A stretch of DNA of 64,000 nucleotides, taken from the NCBI RefSeq assembly GCF_042646165.1, contig NZ_JBHRTC010000010.1; one strand, 5' to 3'. Source of the stretch: Microbaculum marinum (lineage in GTDB: Bacteria; Pseudomonadota; Alphaproteobacteria; Rhizobiales; Tepidamorphaceae). The notes under the pieces were generated by a model. That model saw nothing but the letters and a program-made list of their open reading frames with translations, searched no databases and was not told where the DNA came from. How positions within the stretch are numbered: the stretch's first letter is position 1; each line of letters begins with the position of its first letter. The translations under genes and the position numbers were made by a program. Shown here piece after piece: positions 42,468 to 51,032 of the stretch.

Positions 42468-43478
42468 ATGGCGCACGGCTTGAAGCCGAAGATCGCGGTG
42501 ATCGGCTGCGGCGGCACGATCTCGACAATCGCCGAGCATCCGCTGGACTTCATCGAATATCCCGAGACCGGCAGGAAGATGGAGACTGCCGAAGTCGTCG
42601 AGCGGATGGGTGACCTCGCCGCGTTCGTGGAGCTCGAGCCGGTCCGGTTCCGCGCCGTCGGCAGCAGCGCGGTCGGTCCGACCGAATGGCTCGAACTCAC
42701 CAGGATGATCGACGCCTATCCCGTCGCACGGCCGGACATCGACGGCGTGGTCATCCTGCACGGAACGGCGACCCTCGAGGAAACCGCCTATTTCCTCAAT
42801 CTGGCCTTGTCGACGTCGTTGCCGGTGGTGCTGGTGGGCGCGCAGCGGCCGTTCAACGCCGCGAGTTCAGATGCTCAGGTCAACCTGATCTCCGCCCTGC
42901 GGACCGTGATCGATCCCAAGGTCGCCGGCTGCGGCGTTCTGGTCGTCCTGAACGACGAGATCCATCAGGCCCGTGACGTCACCAAGACCTCGACCTATCG
43001 GCTCAACGCATTCGTCAGTCCGGGAGCGGGACCGATCGGTGTGGTCGACGCCGATCGCGTGACGGTCAACCGGCGCCCGGTTCGCGCGAATACCCGGGAA
43101 ACGCCCTTCAGGATCGAGGCGGAGGTGGCGACGTTGCCGCGGGTGGATATCGCCTATGCCTACGCGGGAGCCGATGCGGTGGCCGTGCGGGCCCTGATCG
43201 AAGCCGGGGCGCAAGGCATCGTCTCTGCGGGCTTCGCGCCAGGCATGCCCACTCCGGGCGAGCGCGCGGCACTGGAAGAGGCGGCGCGCAGCGGCGTCGC
43301 GGTGGTCCAGGCGACCCGCGTCGGCTCCGGCCGGGTCGCGCGGCGCTCGTATCTCCGCGACCGCGGCTGGATCGCCGCGGGCGATCTCAATCCGCAGAAG
43401 GCGCGGATCCTGCTGATGCTGGCCCTCTCCGTGACCCGCGACGTCGAGGCGATACAGGGCTTCTTCGACTCGTACTAG
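42468..43478 (+). CDS. Asparaginase-family amidohydrolase with an altered substrate site
   Basis: A 336-residue L-asparaginase-fold protein. The nucleophile T17 in CGGTIST, T100 in ILHGTATLEET and K173 in RDVTKTSTY are present, together with VVLVGAQRPFNAASSDAQVNL. In true asparaginases the second motif is HGTDT; here the aspartate, which binds the substrate amino group, is replaced by alanine (A101, codon GCG at 42768). Catalytic machinery therefore looks intact while amino-acid recognition is lost, so another amide is the likely substrate. It is the last gene before the tcu promoter, 32 bases behind the MFS gene, and a stem follows its stop. Confidence 0.83.
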   Translation: MAHGLKPKIAVIGCGGTISTIAEHPLDFIEYPETGRKMETAEVVERMGDLAAFVELEPVRFRAVGSSAVGPTEWLELTRMIDAYPVARPDIDGVVILHGTATLEETAYFLNLALSTSLPVVLVGAQRPFNAASSDAQVNLISALRTVIDPKVAGCGVLVVLNDEIHQARDVTKTSTYRLNAFVSPGAGPIGVVDADRVTVNRRPVRANTRETPFRIEAEVATLPRVDIAYAYAGADAVAVRALIEAGAQGIVSAGFAPGMPTPGERAALEEAARSGVAVVQATRVGSGRVARRSYLRDRGWIAAGDLNPQKARILLMLALSVTRDVEAIQGFFDSY

Positions 43479-43495
43479 CCGGCTGCAAACCGGCT
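43477..43495 (+). terminator. Hairpin at the end of the hydroxylase operon
   Basis: AGCCGG (43477-43482) and CCGGCT (43490-43495) form a 6-pair stem with a 7-base loop starting within the asparaginase-like stop codon. No T-run follows, so termination efficiency is uncertain. Confidence 0.4.
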
Positions 43496-43543
43496 GGCGC
43501 CCGCGAATGAAGATCGAACCTCGATATTCGTTGCGCACGCCGG

Positions 43544-43572
43544 TTGCATGCGATTGTATACATCTGTATGCA
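43544..43572 (+). promoter_or_regulatory. tcuAB promoter with a symmetric GntR-type operator in the spacer
   Basis: TTGCAT (43544-43549), 17 bases, TATGCA (43567-43572). The centre of the spacer is the palindrome TGTATACA (43555-43562), and the flanking TGCAT (43545-43549) and ATGCA (43568-43572) are exactly symmetric about the same centre. A bound dimer would cover the whole promoter. The GntR gene 2.6 kb downstream is the likely binder. A further TGTATGCA overlaps at 43565. Confidence 0.65.
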
Positions 43573-43645
43573 TTTCGGCAGGCCGCGTCTCTGGCGACCC
43601 TGAACGGTCGGCCCCGGTGCGGCGCCAGATCAATCCGAGACGTCG

Positions 43646-45043
43646 ATGAAACCGAGCGCAACATCCTATGACGTGCTTGTCGCCGGAGGCGGCAATGCCG
43701 CGCTGTGTGCCGCCATCACCGCGGCGCGCGCCGGCGCGCGCGTCATCGTCGTCGAAAAGGCGGACAAGGACGCGCGCGGTGGAAACACCCGCCATACGCG
43801 CAACATGCGGGTCGCTCACGACGAGGGCAACGGCATCCTGACCGGTCCCTACCACTCCGAGGAATATCTCGACGACCTGAAGCGCGTCACCAAGGGCAAC
43901 TCCGACTGGGAACTCGCGGAACTCGCGATCGAGAAGTCGAAGGAGCTCTGGGATTTCCTGGAGGCGCAGGGCGTCCGGTTCCAGCCGTCGCTCGGCGGCA
44001 CGCTGTCGCTCGGCCGCACCAACGCCTTCTTCCTGGGCGGCGGGCGCTCCATGCTGAACGCGCTCTATCGCGCGGCGGAGGATCTCGGCGTGGAAGTCCT
44101 CTACGAAACCGAGGTGGTCGACGTGGAGATCGCCGACGGCTTCTTCACCGGTGCGACCCTGTCCGACGCGCAGGGACGGTTTCCGCTGTCGGCCCGCGCC
44201 TTCGTCGCCGCGGCCGGCGGCTTCGAGGCCAACATCGAGTGGCTGAAGGAGGCCTGGGGCCCGGCGGCGGAGAACTTCCTGATCCGCGGAACGCCGAACA
44301 ATACCGGCACGCTGTTGAGGCTGCTGATGGACAAGGGCGTGGAGATTACCGGCGACCCGCAGCAGTGCCATGCCGTGGCGATCGACGGCCGCGCGCCGAA
44401 GTTCGACGGCGGCATCGTCACGCGGCTCGACTGCGTCCCGTTCGGCGTCGTCCTGAACGCCGACGGCGAGCGGTTCTACGACGAGGGCGAGGATTTCTGG
44501 CCGAAGCGCTACGCCATCTGGGGACGGCTCGTGGCCGCCCAGCCCGACCAGATCGGCCACGTGCTGATCGATTCGAAGGCGATCAACCTGTTCATGCCGT
44601 CGGTCTTCCCGCCGGCCCGCGCCGATACGCTGGAGGAACTCGCCGAAACCGTGGGGCTCGATCCCGCGGCGACGCGCCGGACGGTCGACGCCTTCAACGC
44701 CGCCTGCGTCCCCGGCAGCTTCGACCACACGGTCCATGACGACTGCCGGACCGAGGGTCTGACGCCGCCGAAGAGCCACTGGGCACGCCCGATCGACACC
44801 CCGCCGTTCTACGCCTATTCGCTGCGGCCCGGCATCACCTTCACGTATCTCAGCGTACGGGTGAACGCCGAAGGCCGGATCCTCATGGCGGACGGACGGC
44901 CCTCCGCGAACATGTTCGCCGCCGGCGAGATCATGGCGGGAAACGTGCTCGGTGAAGGGTACCTGGCGGGAATCGGCATGATGATCGGCAGCGTGTTCGG
45001 GCGCATCGCCGGCAAGGGAGCCGCAAGCTATGTCCGCAATTGA
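43646..45043 (+). CDS. tcuA: FAD-dependent tricarballylate dehydrogenase
   Basis: A 465-residue flavoprotein of the fumarate reductase/succinate dehydrogenase type. The FAD motif GGGNAALCAAITAARAGARVIVVEKA lies near residues 13-38, followed by DARGGNTRHTRNMRVAHDE, GRTNAFFLGGGRSMLNALY, and the C-terminal FAD block MFAAGEIMAGNVLGEGYLAGIGM. These match TcuA, which oxidises tricarballylate to cis-aconitate, feeding the TCA cycle. The tcuB gene begins 14 bases before its end, the known pairing. Expression is driven by the operator-covered promoter at 43544. A TcuC-like transporter is not adjacent, although the MFS gene at 41224 is a possibility. Confidence 0.9.
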   Translation: MKPSATSYDVLVAGGGNAALCAAITAARAGARVIVVEKADKDARGGNTRHTRNMRVAHDEGNGILTGPYHSEEYLDDLKRVTKGNSDWELAELAIEKSKELWDFLEAQGVRFQPSLGGTLSLGRTNAFFLGGGRSMLNALYRAAEDLGVEVLYETEVVDVEIADGFFTGATLSDAQGRFPLSARAFVAAAGGFEANIEWLKEAWGPAAENFLIRGTPNNTGTLLRLLMDKGVEITGDPQQCHAVAIDGRAPKFDGGIVTRLDCVPFGVVLNADGERFYDEGEDFWPKRYAIWGRLVAAQPDQIGHVLIDSKAINLFMPSVFPPARADTLEELAETVGLDPAATRRTVDAFNAACVPGSFDHTVHDDCRTEGLTPPKSHWARPIDTPPFYAYSLRPGITFTYLSVRVNAEGRILMADGRPSANMFAAGEIMAGNVLGEGYLAGIGMMIGSVFGRIAGKGAASYVRN

Positions 45044-46175
45044 TCTCGCCGCGCTGGCCAGTGCCGATCAGCAGGAGGTGCAGCGGCAGATGGGCGTCTG
45101 CAACGCTTGCCGCTACTGCGAGGGACTGTGCGCGGTGTTCCCGGCGATGGAACTCCGTCGGACCTTCACGGCCGGAGACGTCGATTACCTCTCCAACCTC
45201 TGCCACAACTGCGGCGCCTGCTACTACGACTGCCAGTACGCGCCGCCGCATCCCTTCGCGATCAACGTGCCGGTGGCGATGGCCAACCTGCGCGAGGAGA
45301 CCTATGCGCGCTACGTCTGGCCGTCCGCCCTGGCGCCAGTCTTCGAGCGCAACGGATTGTGGGTGGCGATTGCGTCTGCGGTGGGCGTTGCGGCATTCAT
45401 CGGCGGGGCGATGCTGCTGAACGACCCCGGCGTCTTCTTCGGGGTCCACGTCGGCGAGGGGGCGTTCTACCGGATCATGCCCCACAATGTGATGGTGGCG
45501 CTGTTTGGCACCGTGTTCGTCTACGCCATGGCTGCCATAGCCGTGGGGGTGGTGCGGTTCTGGAATGCCGCCGGTCCGGTCACGGGTCTGTCGATGCGGT
45601 CGCTCTGGCAGGCGATGCACGACGCCGGCAGCCTGCGCTATCTCGACGGCGGGGGCATGGGCTGCATGAACGAAAGCGAGCGGCCCGAAGACCGGCGCAA
45701 GCTCTACCACCACCTTACGTTCTACGGCTTTGCGCTGTGCTTCGCCTCGACGGCGAGCGGCACGGTATTCCACTATTTCGGCTGGGAGGCCCCGTATCCT
45801 CTCTGGCACCCCACGGTGCTGCTCGGGCTCGTCGGGGGTCTCGGCCTCGTCGTCGGGCCGATCGGCCTGCTCGCTGCGAAGTCCCGCCGCGACGGTCGGA
45901 TCGAGGCGCGTTCCAGCGGGATGGGAACCGCGTTCATCTGGATGCTGCTGCTCACCAGCGTCACCGGCCTTGCGCTGCTGGCGCTGCGTGCGACCCCGCT
46001 CATGGGGCTGCTGCTTGCCGTGCACCTGGGCGTGGTGTTTGCTTTGTTCCTCTCCTTTCCCTATGGCAAGTTCGTGCACGGGTTCTATCGCTTCGCGGCC
46101 CTGGTGCGGCACGCCCACGAGCAGCGCGCCGCGGGCCATGTTCCCGCAGCGAAGGACCTGCCGAAGGCGGCGTGA
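45030..46175 (+). CDS. tcuB: Tricarballylate utilization 4Fe-4S membrane protein
   Basis: A 381-residue electron-transfer protein. The N-terminus has two ferredoxin-like cysteine sets, C24/C27/C30/C34 (CNACRYCEGLC) and C58/C61/C64/C68 (CHNCGACYYDC). The rest contains about six membrane helices with several histidines that could bind haem or quinone. TcuB reoxidises the reduced flavin of TcuA and passes electrons to the membrane. The start lies 14 bases inside tcuA, so translation is coupled. Cysteine count and helix number look complete. Confidence 0.9.
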   Translation: MSAIDLAALASADQQEVQRQMGVCNACRYCEGLCAVFPAMELRRTFTAGDVDYLSNLCHNCGACYYDCQYAPPHPFAINVPVAMANLREETYARYVWPSALAPVFERNGLWVAIASAVGVAAFIGGAMLLNDPGVFFGVHVGEGAFYRIMPHNVMVALFGTVFVYAMAAIAVGVVRFWNAAGPVTGLSMRSLWQAMHDAGSLRYLDGGGMGCMNESERPEDRRKLYHHLTFYGFALCFASTASGTVFHYFGWEAPYPLWHPTVLLGLVGGLGLVVGPIGLLAAKSRRDGRIEARSSGMGTAFIWMLLLTSVTGLALLALRATPLMGLLLAVHLGVVFALFLSFPYGKFVHGFYRFAALVRHAHEQRAAGHVPAAKDLPKAA

Positions 46176-46211
46176 CGACGCGCGCCTGCCCGGTCGACAG
46201 GAAACCGGCCC

Positions 46212-46886
46212 ATGACGGGTGACGCCACGATCCCGGACGCCGCAGCGAGACCCCGCGACGGGCACGAGGCCTACTCCTCGCGGGCGGAGTTCGTCTACCG
46301 GACGATCCTGAACGACATCAAGGCCGGCCGCCTCGCCCCGGGAGAGCGCCTGCGCGAGGTCGAACTTGCCGATCGTCTCGCCGTCAGCCGGACGCCGATC
46401 CGCGAGGCGATCCGCCGGCTGGCGGAAAACGGTCTGGTGTCTCACGGAACCGGCGGCGGCCTCGCCGTCGCGGTGCTGGACCTGGCCCAGATGAAGGAGC
46501 TGTACGACGTCCGCGCGGTGCTGGAAGGTGCGGCCGCCGGCTTCGCCGCCCAGCACGCCTCGGGCGACGACGTGGAGCGGATGCGGATTCTGGCGGAGCG
46601 CTGCCGCGACGCGTCGACGTCCGAAGAGGCGGCTGCCTGCAACGAGGATCTTCATCGGATCCTGCACGCGGCCTCCCACAACCGTTACCTGACAATGCTG
46701 CAGGCACAGTTCTCCAACTGGCTCGCGCTCTTGTCGGGGACGACCTTCTCGCGGCCGGGCCGGGGCGCCACGGCCTATCAGGAACACTGCCGGATCATCG
46801 ACGCGATCGCGGCGCGCGACGGACAGGCCGCACAGGATGCGGCGATTGCCCATATCCGCAGCGCCTACCGCATCCGGATAGGCTGA
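46212..46886 (+). CDS. GntR-family regulator (FCD subfamily), likely controller of tcuAB
   Basis: A 224-residue GntR protein. The winged helix is at about 25-90 (SRAEFVYRTILNDIKAGRLAPGERL, ELADRLAVSRTPIREAIRRLAENGL), and the FCD effector domain follows with DVRAVLEGAAAGFAA and the metal/ligand histidines in NEDLHRILHAASHN, YQEHCRIIDAI and AIAHIRSAY. FCD regulators sense small carboxylic acids, so tricarballylate or aconitate is a fair guess. It starts 36 bases after tcuB in the same direction. It is convergent with the DJ-1-like gene, only 13 bases apart. Confidence 0.88.
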   Translation: MTGDATIPDAAARPRDGHEAYSSRAEFVYRTILNDIKAGRLAPGERLREVELADRLAVSRTPIREAIRRLAENGLVSHGTGGGLAVAVLDLAQMKELYDVRAVLEGAAAGFAAQHASGDDVERMRILAERCRDASTSEEAAACNEDLHRILHAASHNRYLTMLQAQFSNWLALLSGTTFSRPGRGATAYQEHCRIIDAIAARDGQAAQDAAIAHIRSAYRIRIG

Positions 46887-46899
46887 GCCGCGGGGCGCC

Positions 46900-47502
46900 T
46901 CAGGCCGACTTCATTTGCGGCCGCGACGCACTCTCGACTTCTTTCAGCATCTCGATCCACGGCCGGATGTAGTGGCCATGGTCGTGCCATGTGCGGCCCG
47001 ATACCAGGTTGCCGTCGATCACGCACGGCTCGTTCACGAAGATGCCGCCGCACACCTCCAGGTCGAACTGGCATTTGGGAACGGTGGCCATCCGCCGGCC
47101 GCGCACCCGGTCGGCGCGGGCGGGGATTTCGACGCCATGGCAGACGCAGGCGATCGGCTTGCCGGTGTCGAAGAACTGCTGGGTTATGCGGATCAGGTCG
47201 GGATCGTCGCGAATGTATTCCGGGGCGCGGCCGCCGGAGAAGAAGATCGATGCATACTCCGTCTCGTCGACGTCCGAGAAGGCGATGTCGGCGTCGATCG
47301 TGTAGCCTTCCCATTCCTTGGTGATCGTCCAGCCGGGTTTCACTTCGTGGCAGACCATCTGGTAGAGGCGCTTCTCGGGTGCGGCGACGACGGGGACATA
47401 TCCCTCCTCCTGCAGGCGCAGGTGCGGGTAGAGCGTGTCGACGGTCTCCGTTGCGTCCCCGATGATGATCAGGACCTTCAGCGGATCGGTGTTCTCGGGC
47501 AT
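46900..47502 (-). CDS. DJ-1/PfpI-family protein
   Basis: A 200-residue DJ-1/PfpI fold: VLIIIGDATETVDTLYPHLRL with acidic E19, SIFFSGGRAPEYIRDDPD, and the nucleophile elbow ACVCHGVEIPARAD with C121 and H122. Family members are proteases, chaperones, glyoxalases or isocyanide/amide hydratases, so the reaction is open. GGAGGAA precedes the ATG at 47502 by 5 bases on the minus strand. A longer frame extends upstream but overlaps the neighbouring gene. It is the last gene of the IclR-led operon. Confidence 0.85.
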   Translation of the reverse strand: MPENTDPLKVLIIIGDATETVDTLYPHLRLQEEGYVPVVAAPEKRLYQMVCHEVKPGWTITKEWEGYTIDADIAFSDVDETEYASIFFSGGRAPEYIRDDPDLIRITQQFFDTGKPIACVCHGVEIPARADRVRGRRMATVPKCQFDLEVCGGIFVNEPCVIDGNLVSGRTWHDHGHYIRPWIEMLKEVESASRPQMKSA

Positions 47503-47522
47503 GCCGGTTCCTCCGGACGGGG

Positions 47523-48206
47523 TCAAGCGAAGGCGGTCTTGTTTCGGATGTATTCGAGCCGGTAGAGCGCCGGGGCGTTGATCTCCGCAGCGCCGGCCGC
47601 AGTCAGTCTCGCGTCGGAGAAGGCGGTCTCCCGCATCTCGTCGACGATGTCGGCGGTGCCGCCTTCGACCATGAGTGTCCAGCCGGGAATGCCCGTGCTG
47701 CCGTCGCGTCCCTCTTTTTCCTTGGTCATGATCGCGCTGACGGCCGCGTCGGTCTGGCAGAGGTGCACGCCGGTGATTCCGTGACGGGTCGAAAGCGGCG
47801 CCAGGACCTTTGTGATCATGTTCTCCGAAAACGCCGCGGGGTCCCCGGTCTCGAGCTGGATCGAGTAGAGGTGTCCGCCGATTCCGGGACCGGCCGAGTA
47901 CACGACACGCTGGACCGACCTGGAGACGTTGCGGAAGTGTTGCGTGGCGCGGGATGTCCACGGGGTCGGATTGTTCAGCCTGTTCAGATAGTCCTGCCCG
48001 CCGAGGGTTTCTATCGAGATGGCTTCGTAGAGCGTGAAATACTCCGGCGACCCGTGCTCGGCGATATAGCGGCGGCCGCGCGCGAAACCCGGAATGCCGA
48101 CGCGTTCGGGCATGTGCTCCTGGGTGTGCCAGGCATAGAAGTCCTGCAGACCCTCCGGCGCGATGTCATGCCAGATGACCACCGCGCCTTCACCGGCCAG
48201 GCTCAT
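47523..48206 (-). CDS. Uncharacterised protein, possibly a duplicated dimeric alpha/beta-barrel fold
   Basis: A 227-residue soluble protein. I do not recognise the family with certainty. The N-terminal half (WHDIAPEGLQDFYAWHTQEHMPERVGIPGFARGRRYIA) has the W-H-x-x-H-M-P-E-R pattern of EthD-like or NIPSNAP-like ferredoxin-fold domains, and the second half (LYSIQLETGDPAAFSENMI, LEYIRNKTAFA) could be a second copy. Such folds act as small isomerases, monooxygenases or binding proteins. It lies 24 bases behind the ABC ATPase gene and 20 bases before the DJ-1-like gene, so it belongs to the transport/hyu operon. Confidence 0.7.
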   Translation of the reverse strand: MSLAGEGAVVIWHDIAPEGLQDFYAWHTQEHMPERVGIPGFARGRRYIAEHGSPEYFTLYEAISIETLGGQDYLNRLNNPTPWTSRATQHFRNVSRSVQRVVYSAGPGIGGHLYSIQLETGDPAAFSENMITKVLAPLSTRHGITGVHLCQTDAAVSAIMTKEKEGRDGSTGIPGWTLMVEGGTADIVDEMRETAFSDARLTAAGAAEINAPALYRLEYIRNKTAFA

Positions 48207-48230
48207 CGAACCTTCCCCGAAGAGTGGCTG

Positions 48231-49106
48231 TCACGCGCTGACAAGCTTGGGCCCCTTTCTGCCGCCGTGCAGGACGCCGCGCGCCAGGAATATCTGGGTG
48301 ATGCTCTCGACTGCCGCGATGAAATCGGGATCCTTGCGCCCCTCCAGACCGCGCGGACGCGGCATGTCGAGGTCGACGATCCGTTCGATCTTCCCCGGCC
48401 GCGGCGACATCACGACGACGCGATCGGCAAGAAGCACCGCCTCGTCGATGGAGTGCGTGATGAACAGCACCGTCTTGCGGCTGGCCAGCCACAGCTCCTC
48501 GAGGTCGATGCGCATCTGTTCGCGGGTCAGCGCATCGAGCGCTCCGAACGGTTCGTCCATGAGCAGCACCGGTGGCTCGTGTATCAGGGCGCGGACGATG
48601 GCCACGCGCTGCTGCATGCCGCCGGACAGTTCATGCGGGAACCGGTTCTCGAACCCTTCCAGCCCGACTGCGGCCAGAAGCCCCTTGGCCCGGTCGACCA
48701 GTCCGGGATCTTTGCGGTGCCGCATCTCGGTCTGCAGCAGCACGTTCTTCAGTATGGTCCGCCATTCCAGCAGGATCGGTTTCTGAAACACGATCCCGAG
48801 ATTGGTGTAGGGGCCGTCGACGGTTTCGCCGCCGATCACGACTCGCCCGCTGGAGGGCGGCAGCAATCCGGCGACGAGCCGCATCAGGGTGCTCTTGCCG
48901 CAACCCGACGGACCGACGATCGCGACGAACTCCCCGGCCCCTATTGTCAGTTCCACGCCGTCGAGGGCGTGGGTCTCCATCCTGCCGCGCCGAAAGGTCT
49001 TCGACGCGCCGTCTATCGCTATTTCCGTCCCCCCTTCGGGCGCGGAAGCCGCTTCCGCGGCCTCGCGCCCGACCACCGAGAACGCCCGTTGTGCGTTGGC
49101 CGTCAT
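48231..49106 (-). CDS. ABC transporter ATPase (NitT/TauT/SsuB type)
   Basis: A 291-residue nucleotide-binding subunit: Walker A GPSGCGKST, Q-loop IVFQKPILLEW, signature LSGGMQQR, Walker B VLLMDEPFGALD and switch FITHSIDEAVLLADRV. About 30 extra residues precede the ATPase domain. The Q-loop and the MSPRPGKIERIVDLDMPRPR tail are typical of the nitrate/sulfonate/taurine/pyrimidine group. Its ATG overlaps the binding-protein stop (49103-49106). Confidence 0.9.
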   Translation of the reverse strand: MTANAQRAFSVVGREAAEAASAPEGGTEIAIDGASKTFRRGRMETHALDGVELTIGAGEFVAIVGPSGCGKSTLMRLVAGLLPPSSGRVVIGGETVDGPYTNLGIVFQKPILLEWRTILKNVLLQTEMRHRKDPGLVDRAKGLLAAVGLEGFENRFPHELSGGMQQRVAIVRALIHEPPVLLMDEPFGALDALTREQMRIDLEELWLASRKTVLFITHSIDEAVLLADRVVVMSPRPGKIERIVDLDMPRPRGLEGRKDPDFIAAVESITQIFLARGVLHGGRKGPKLVSA

Positions 49107-50086
49107 TGCTGGGGAAGGAACTCGTTCGTGTAGAAGCTGTCCGCGGACCGGTCGGTGTCCAGTTCGCGATATTCCTTCATCAGGTCGAGCGTCCGCTGCC
49201 AGTCTTCGGCGGCCGCATAGCCGATGCCGCCGTCTTTCGAGGCAGGCGTATGCAAGAGGTCGAGGTCGACCATCAGCTGGCCCTTGAGCGCCTCGGGGCT
49301 GACGTCGGGCTTGGCCGCGACCGCGGCGGCGATGGCAGCGTCGGGATCCTTGACGCCTTCCTCGAAGGAGCGGCGCATGGCCTTGACGAAGCGCCTGATC
49401 AGGTCGGGATTGTCCTCGATCGTGTCCTCGTGGGCGATCACGGTTATTCCGACCGTCGGCACGCCGACGTCGGCGAAGTTCATGGCGGCCGCCTCGACGC
49501 CCTTCTCCTCGATCTGGAAGAACTGCGCATCGGCGGAGCCCAGCAGGGCGTCGGCCTTCTTCTCGAGCACCGACACGACCTTGCCGGCCGGATCGACGAA
49601 GACCATTTCGATCGAGCTTTCATCGAGGCCGTTGGCGGCGATGACGGCCGGGAAAAGCTGCGTGAGCGAATCGCCCGCAGTCACCGCGAGTCTCTTGCCC
49701 TCGAGATCCTTCGGCGTGGTGATGCCGGCGTCCTTGCGGCTGATCACGCCGTAGGGCGAGATGTTCATCGGCGACATCACCGCCTTGATCGGAATGCCCT
49801 TGGAGGCGGCAAGGATCATCGTGCCGGCATCGGCGAGGCCGAACGTGTCGTCCTTGGCACCGACGACCTGGGTCGCCACGCCGGAGCCGCGTCCTTCGTT
49901 GATCGTAAGATTGATGCCCTCGTCGGCGAAATAGCCGCGCTCGACGCCGAGATAGATCGGTGCGTGGAAGCCGACGAGATACCAGTTCAACCGGATGGAC
50001 GCGTCGTCGGCAGCGCTGGCCGATCCGGCGACGAAGCCGGTCAGGGCCATGGCGGCCGCCAGGCCCATAATAGTATGTCTGGTCAT
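49103..50086 (-). CDS. ABC transporter substrate-binding protein (NMT1/THI5-like, SsuA type)
   Basis: A 327-residue periplasmic protein with a signal peptide (about 1-25, ending GSASA). IRLNWYLVGFHAPIYLGVERGYFADEGINLTINEGRGSG is the NMT1/THI5 opening seen in pieces; ISPYGVISRKDAGITTPKDLEGKRLAV follows. Relatives bind pyrimidines, riboflavin precursors, hydantoins or sulfonates. It is placed between permease and ATPase genes. With divergent hydantoinase genes under a shared operator, a hydantoin-like or cyclic-ureide ligand is a reasonable inference. Confidence 0.88.
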   Translation of the reverse strand: MTRHTIMGLAAAMALTGFVAGSASAADDASIRLNWYLVGFHAPIYLGVERGYFADEGINLTINEGRGSGVATQVVGAKDDTFGLADAGTMILAASKGIPIKAVMSPMNISPYGVISRKDAGITTPKDLEGKRLAVTAGDSLTQLFPAVIAANGLDESSIEMVFVDPAGKVVSVLEKKADALLGSADAQFFQIEEKGVEAAAMNFADVGVPTVGITVIAHEDTIEDNPDLIRRFVKAMRRSFEEGVKDPDAAIAAAVAAKPDVSPEALKGQLMVDLDLLHTPASKDGGIGYAAAEDWQRTLDLMKEYRELDTDRSADSFYTNEFLPQQ

Positions 50087-50192
50087 TTCCGTTCCTCCCT
50101 CTTCGCGAACCGATTGTTTGAAGTCCGGTTCGATCCTTGGTTCATTGACGGCGCTTCGCAGGAAGGCGCCGATTCAGTAGTCGTTGTCGCGG

Positions 50193-51032
50193 TCAGACGC
50201 CTCCCGCATCCATGGCGCTCGCCCGGCGCGACACGTGCCAGGGGATGACGAGCATCTCGAGAAGCTCGACCGCGTAATAGACGATCAGGCCGACGATCGA
50301 GAGAACGACAATGGTTGCGAACACCATGGGCGTTTCCAGGTCGCCGTTGTAGCGCAGAAGCAGGTAGCCGAGCCCCTTGTCCGAGGCCACGAACTCGGCG
50401 ACGACGGCTGCCGTCGCCGACAGCGCCGCCGCCACCTTCAAACCGGTGAAGATCGAGGGCATCGCATGCGGCAGCTGTATCTTCCGGAAGGTCGTCCAGC
50501 CTTTCGCGCCCGTCGAGCGCGCCAGTTCCATCACTTCGTCGTCGATCGACTTGAAGCCCGCGATGGCGGCCACGACGATCGGGAAGAACGACAGCAGGAA
50601 GACGAGCAGCAGCTTCGGCGTGAAACCGAATCCGAACCAGATGATGAACAGCGGGGCGATCGCGATCTTCGGCACGATCTGCAGGAAGACGATAAGCGGA
50701 TAGAAGGCCTGCTCGATGAACCGCGAGTAGGCGATCATGATCGCCATGGGAATCGAAACCACTACCGCGGCGAGATATCCGGCGACTATCTCCCCGGTTG
50801 TGACCCAGGTATGCTGGAGGACATAGGCCCAGCGCTCGGAGAACTCGCTCCACACCAGGCTCGGCGGCGGCAGCAGGTAGGTGGGCACGTCGAACAGCCG
50901 GACGCCGACTTCCCAGATCACGAACAGGGTCACGAAGCTGATCAGCACGTAGCGCAGGCTCGTCAGCCAGCGAAAGCGCTCGGACAAGGTCAGTTCGCCC
51001 TGCCGGGGGTCGACTGCCGCTGTATCGGTCAT
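50193..51032 (-). CDS. ABC transporter permease (NitT/TauT/SsuC type)
   Basis: A 279-residue membrane permease with about six helices (YVLISFVTLFVIWEVGV, IVAGYLAAVVVSIPMAIMIAY, FYPLIVFLQIVPKIAIAPLF, LLLVFLLSFFPIVVAAIAG, TPMVFATIVVLSIVGLIVYYA) and the ATPase-contact loop DDEVMELARSTGAKGWTTFRKIQLP. ATG 51032 overlaps the IclR stop by 4 bases; a longer frame to 51101 would run into the regulator and is rejected. The gap of 106 bases to the binding-protein gene shows no strong stem. Confidence 0.88.
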   Translation of the reverse strand: MTDTAAVDPRQGELTLSERFRWLTSLRYVLISFVTLFVIWEVGVRLFDVPTYLLPPPSLVWSEFSERWAYVLQHTWVTTGEIVAGYLAAVVVSIPMAIMIAYSRFIEQAFYPLIVFLQIVPKIAIAPLFIIWFGFGFTPKLLLVFLLSFFPIVVAAIAGFKSIDDEVMELARSTGAKGWTTFRKIQLPHAMPSIFTGLKVAAALSATAAVVAEFVASDKGLGYLLLRYNGDLETPMVFATIVVLSIVGLIVYYAVELLEMLVIPWHVSRRASAMDAGGV

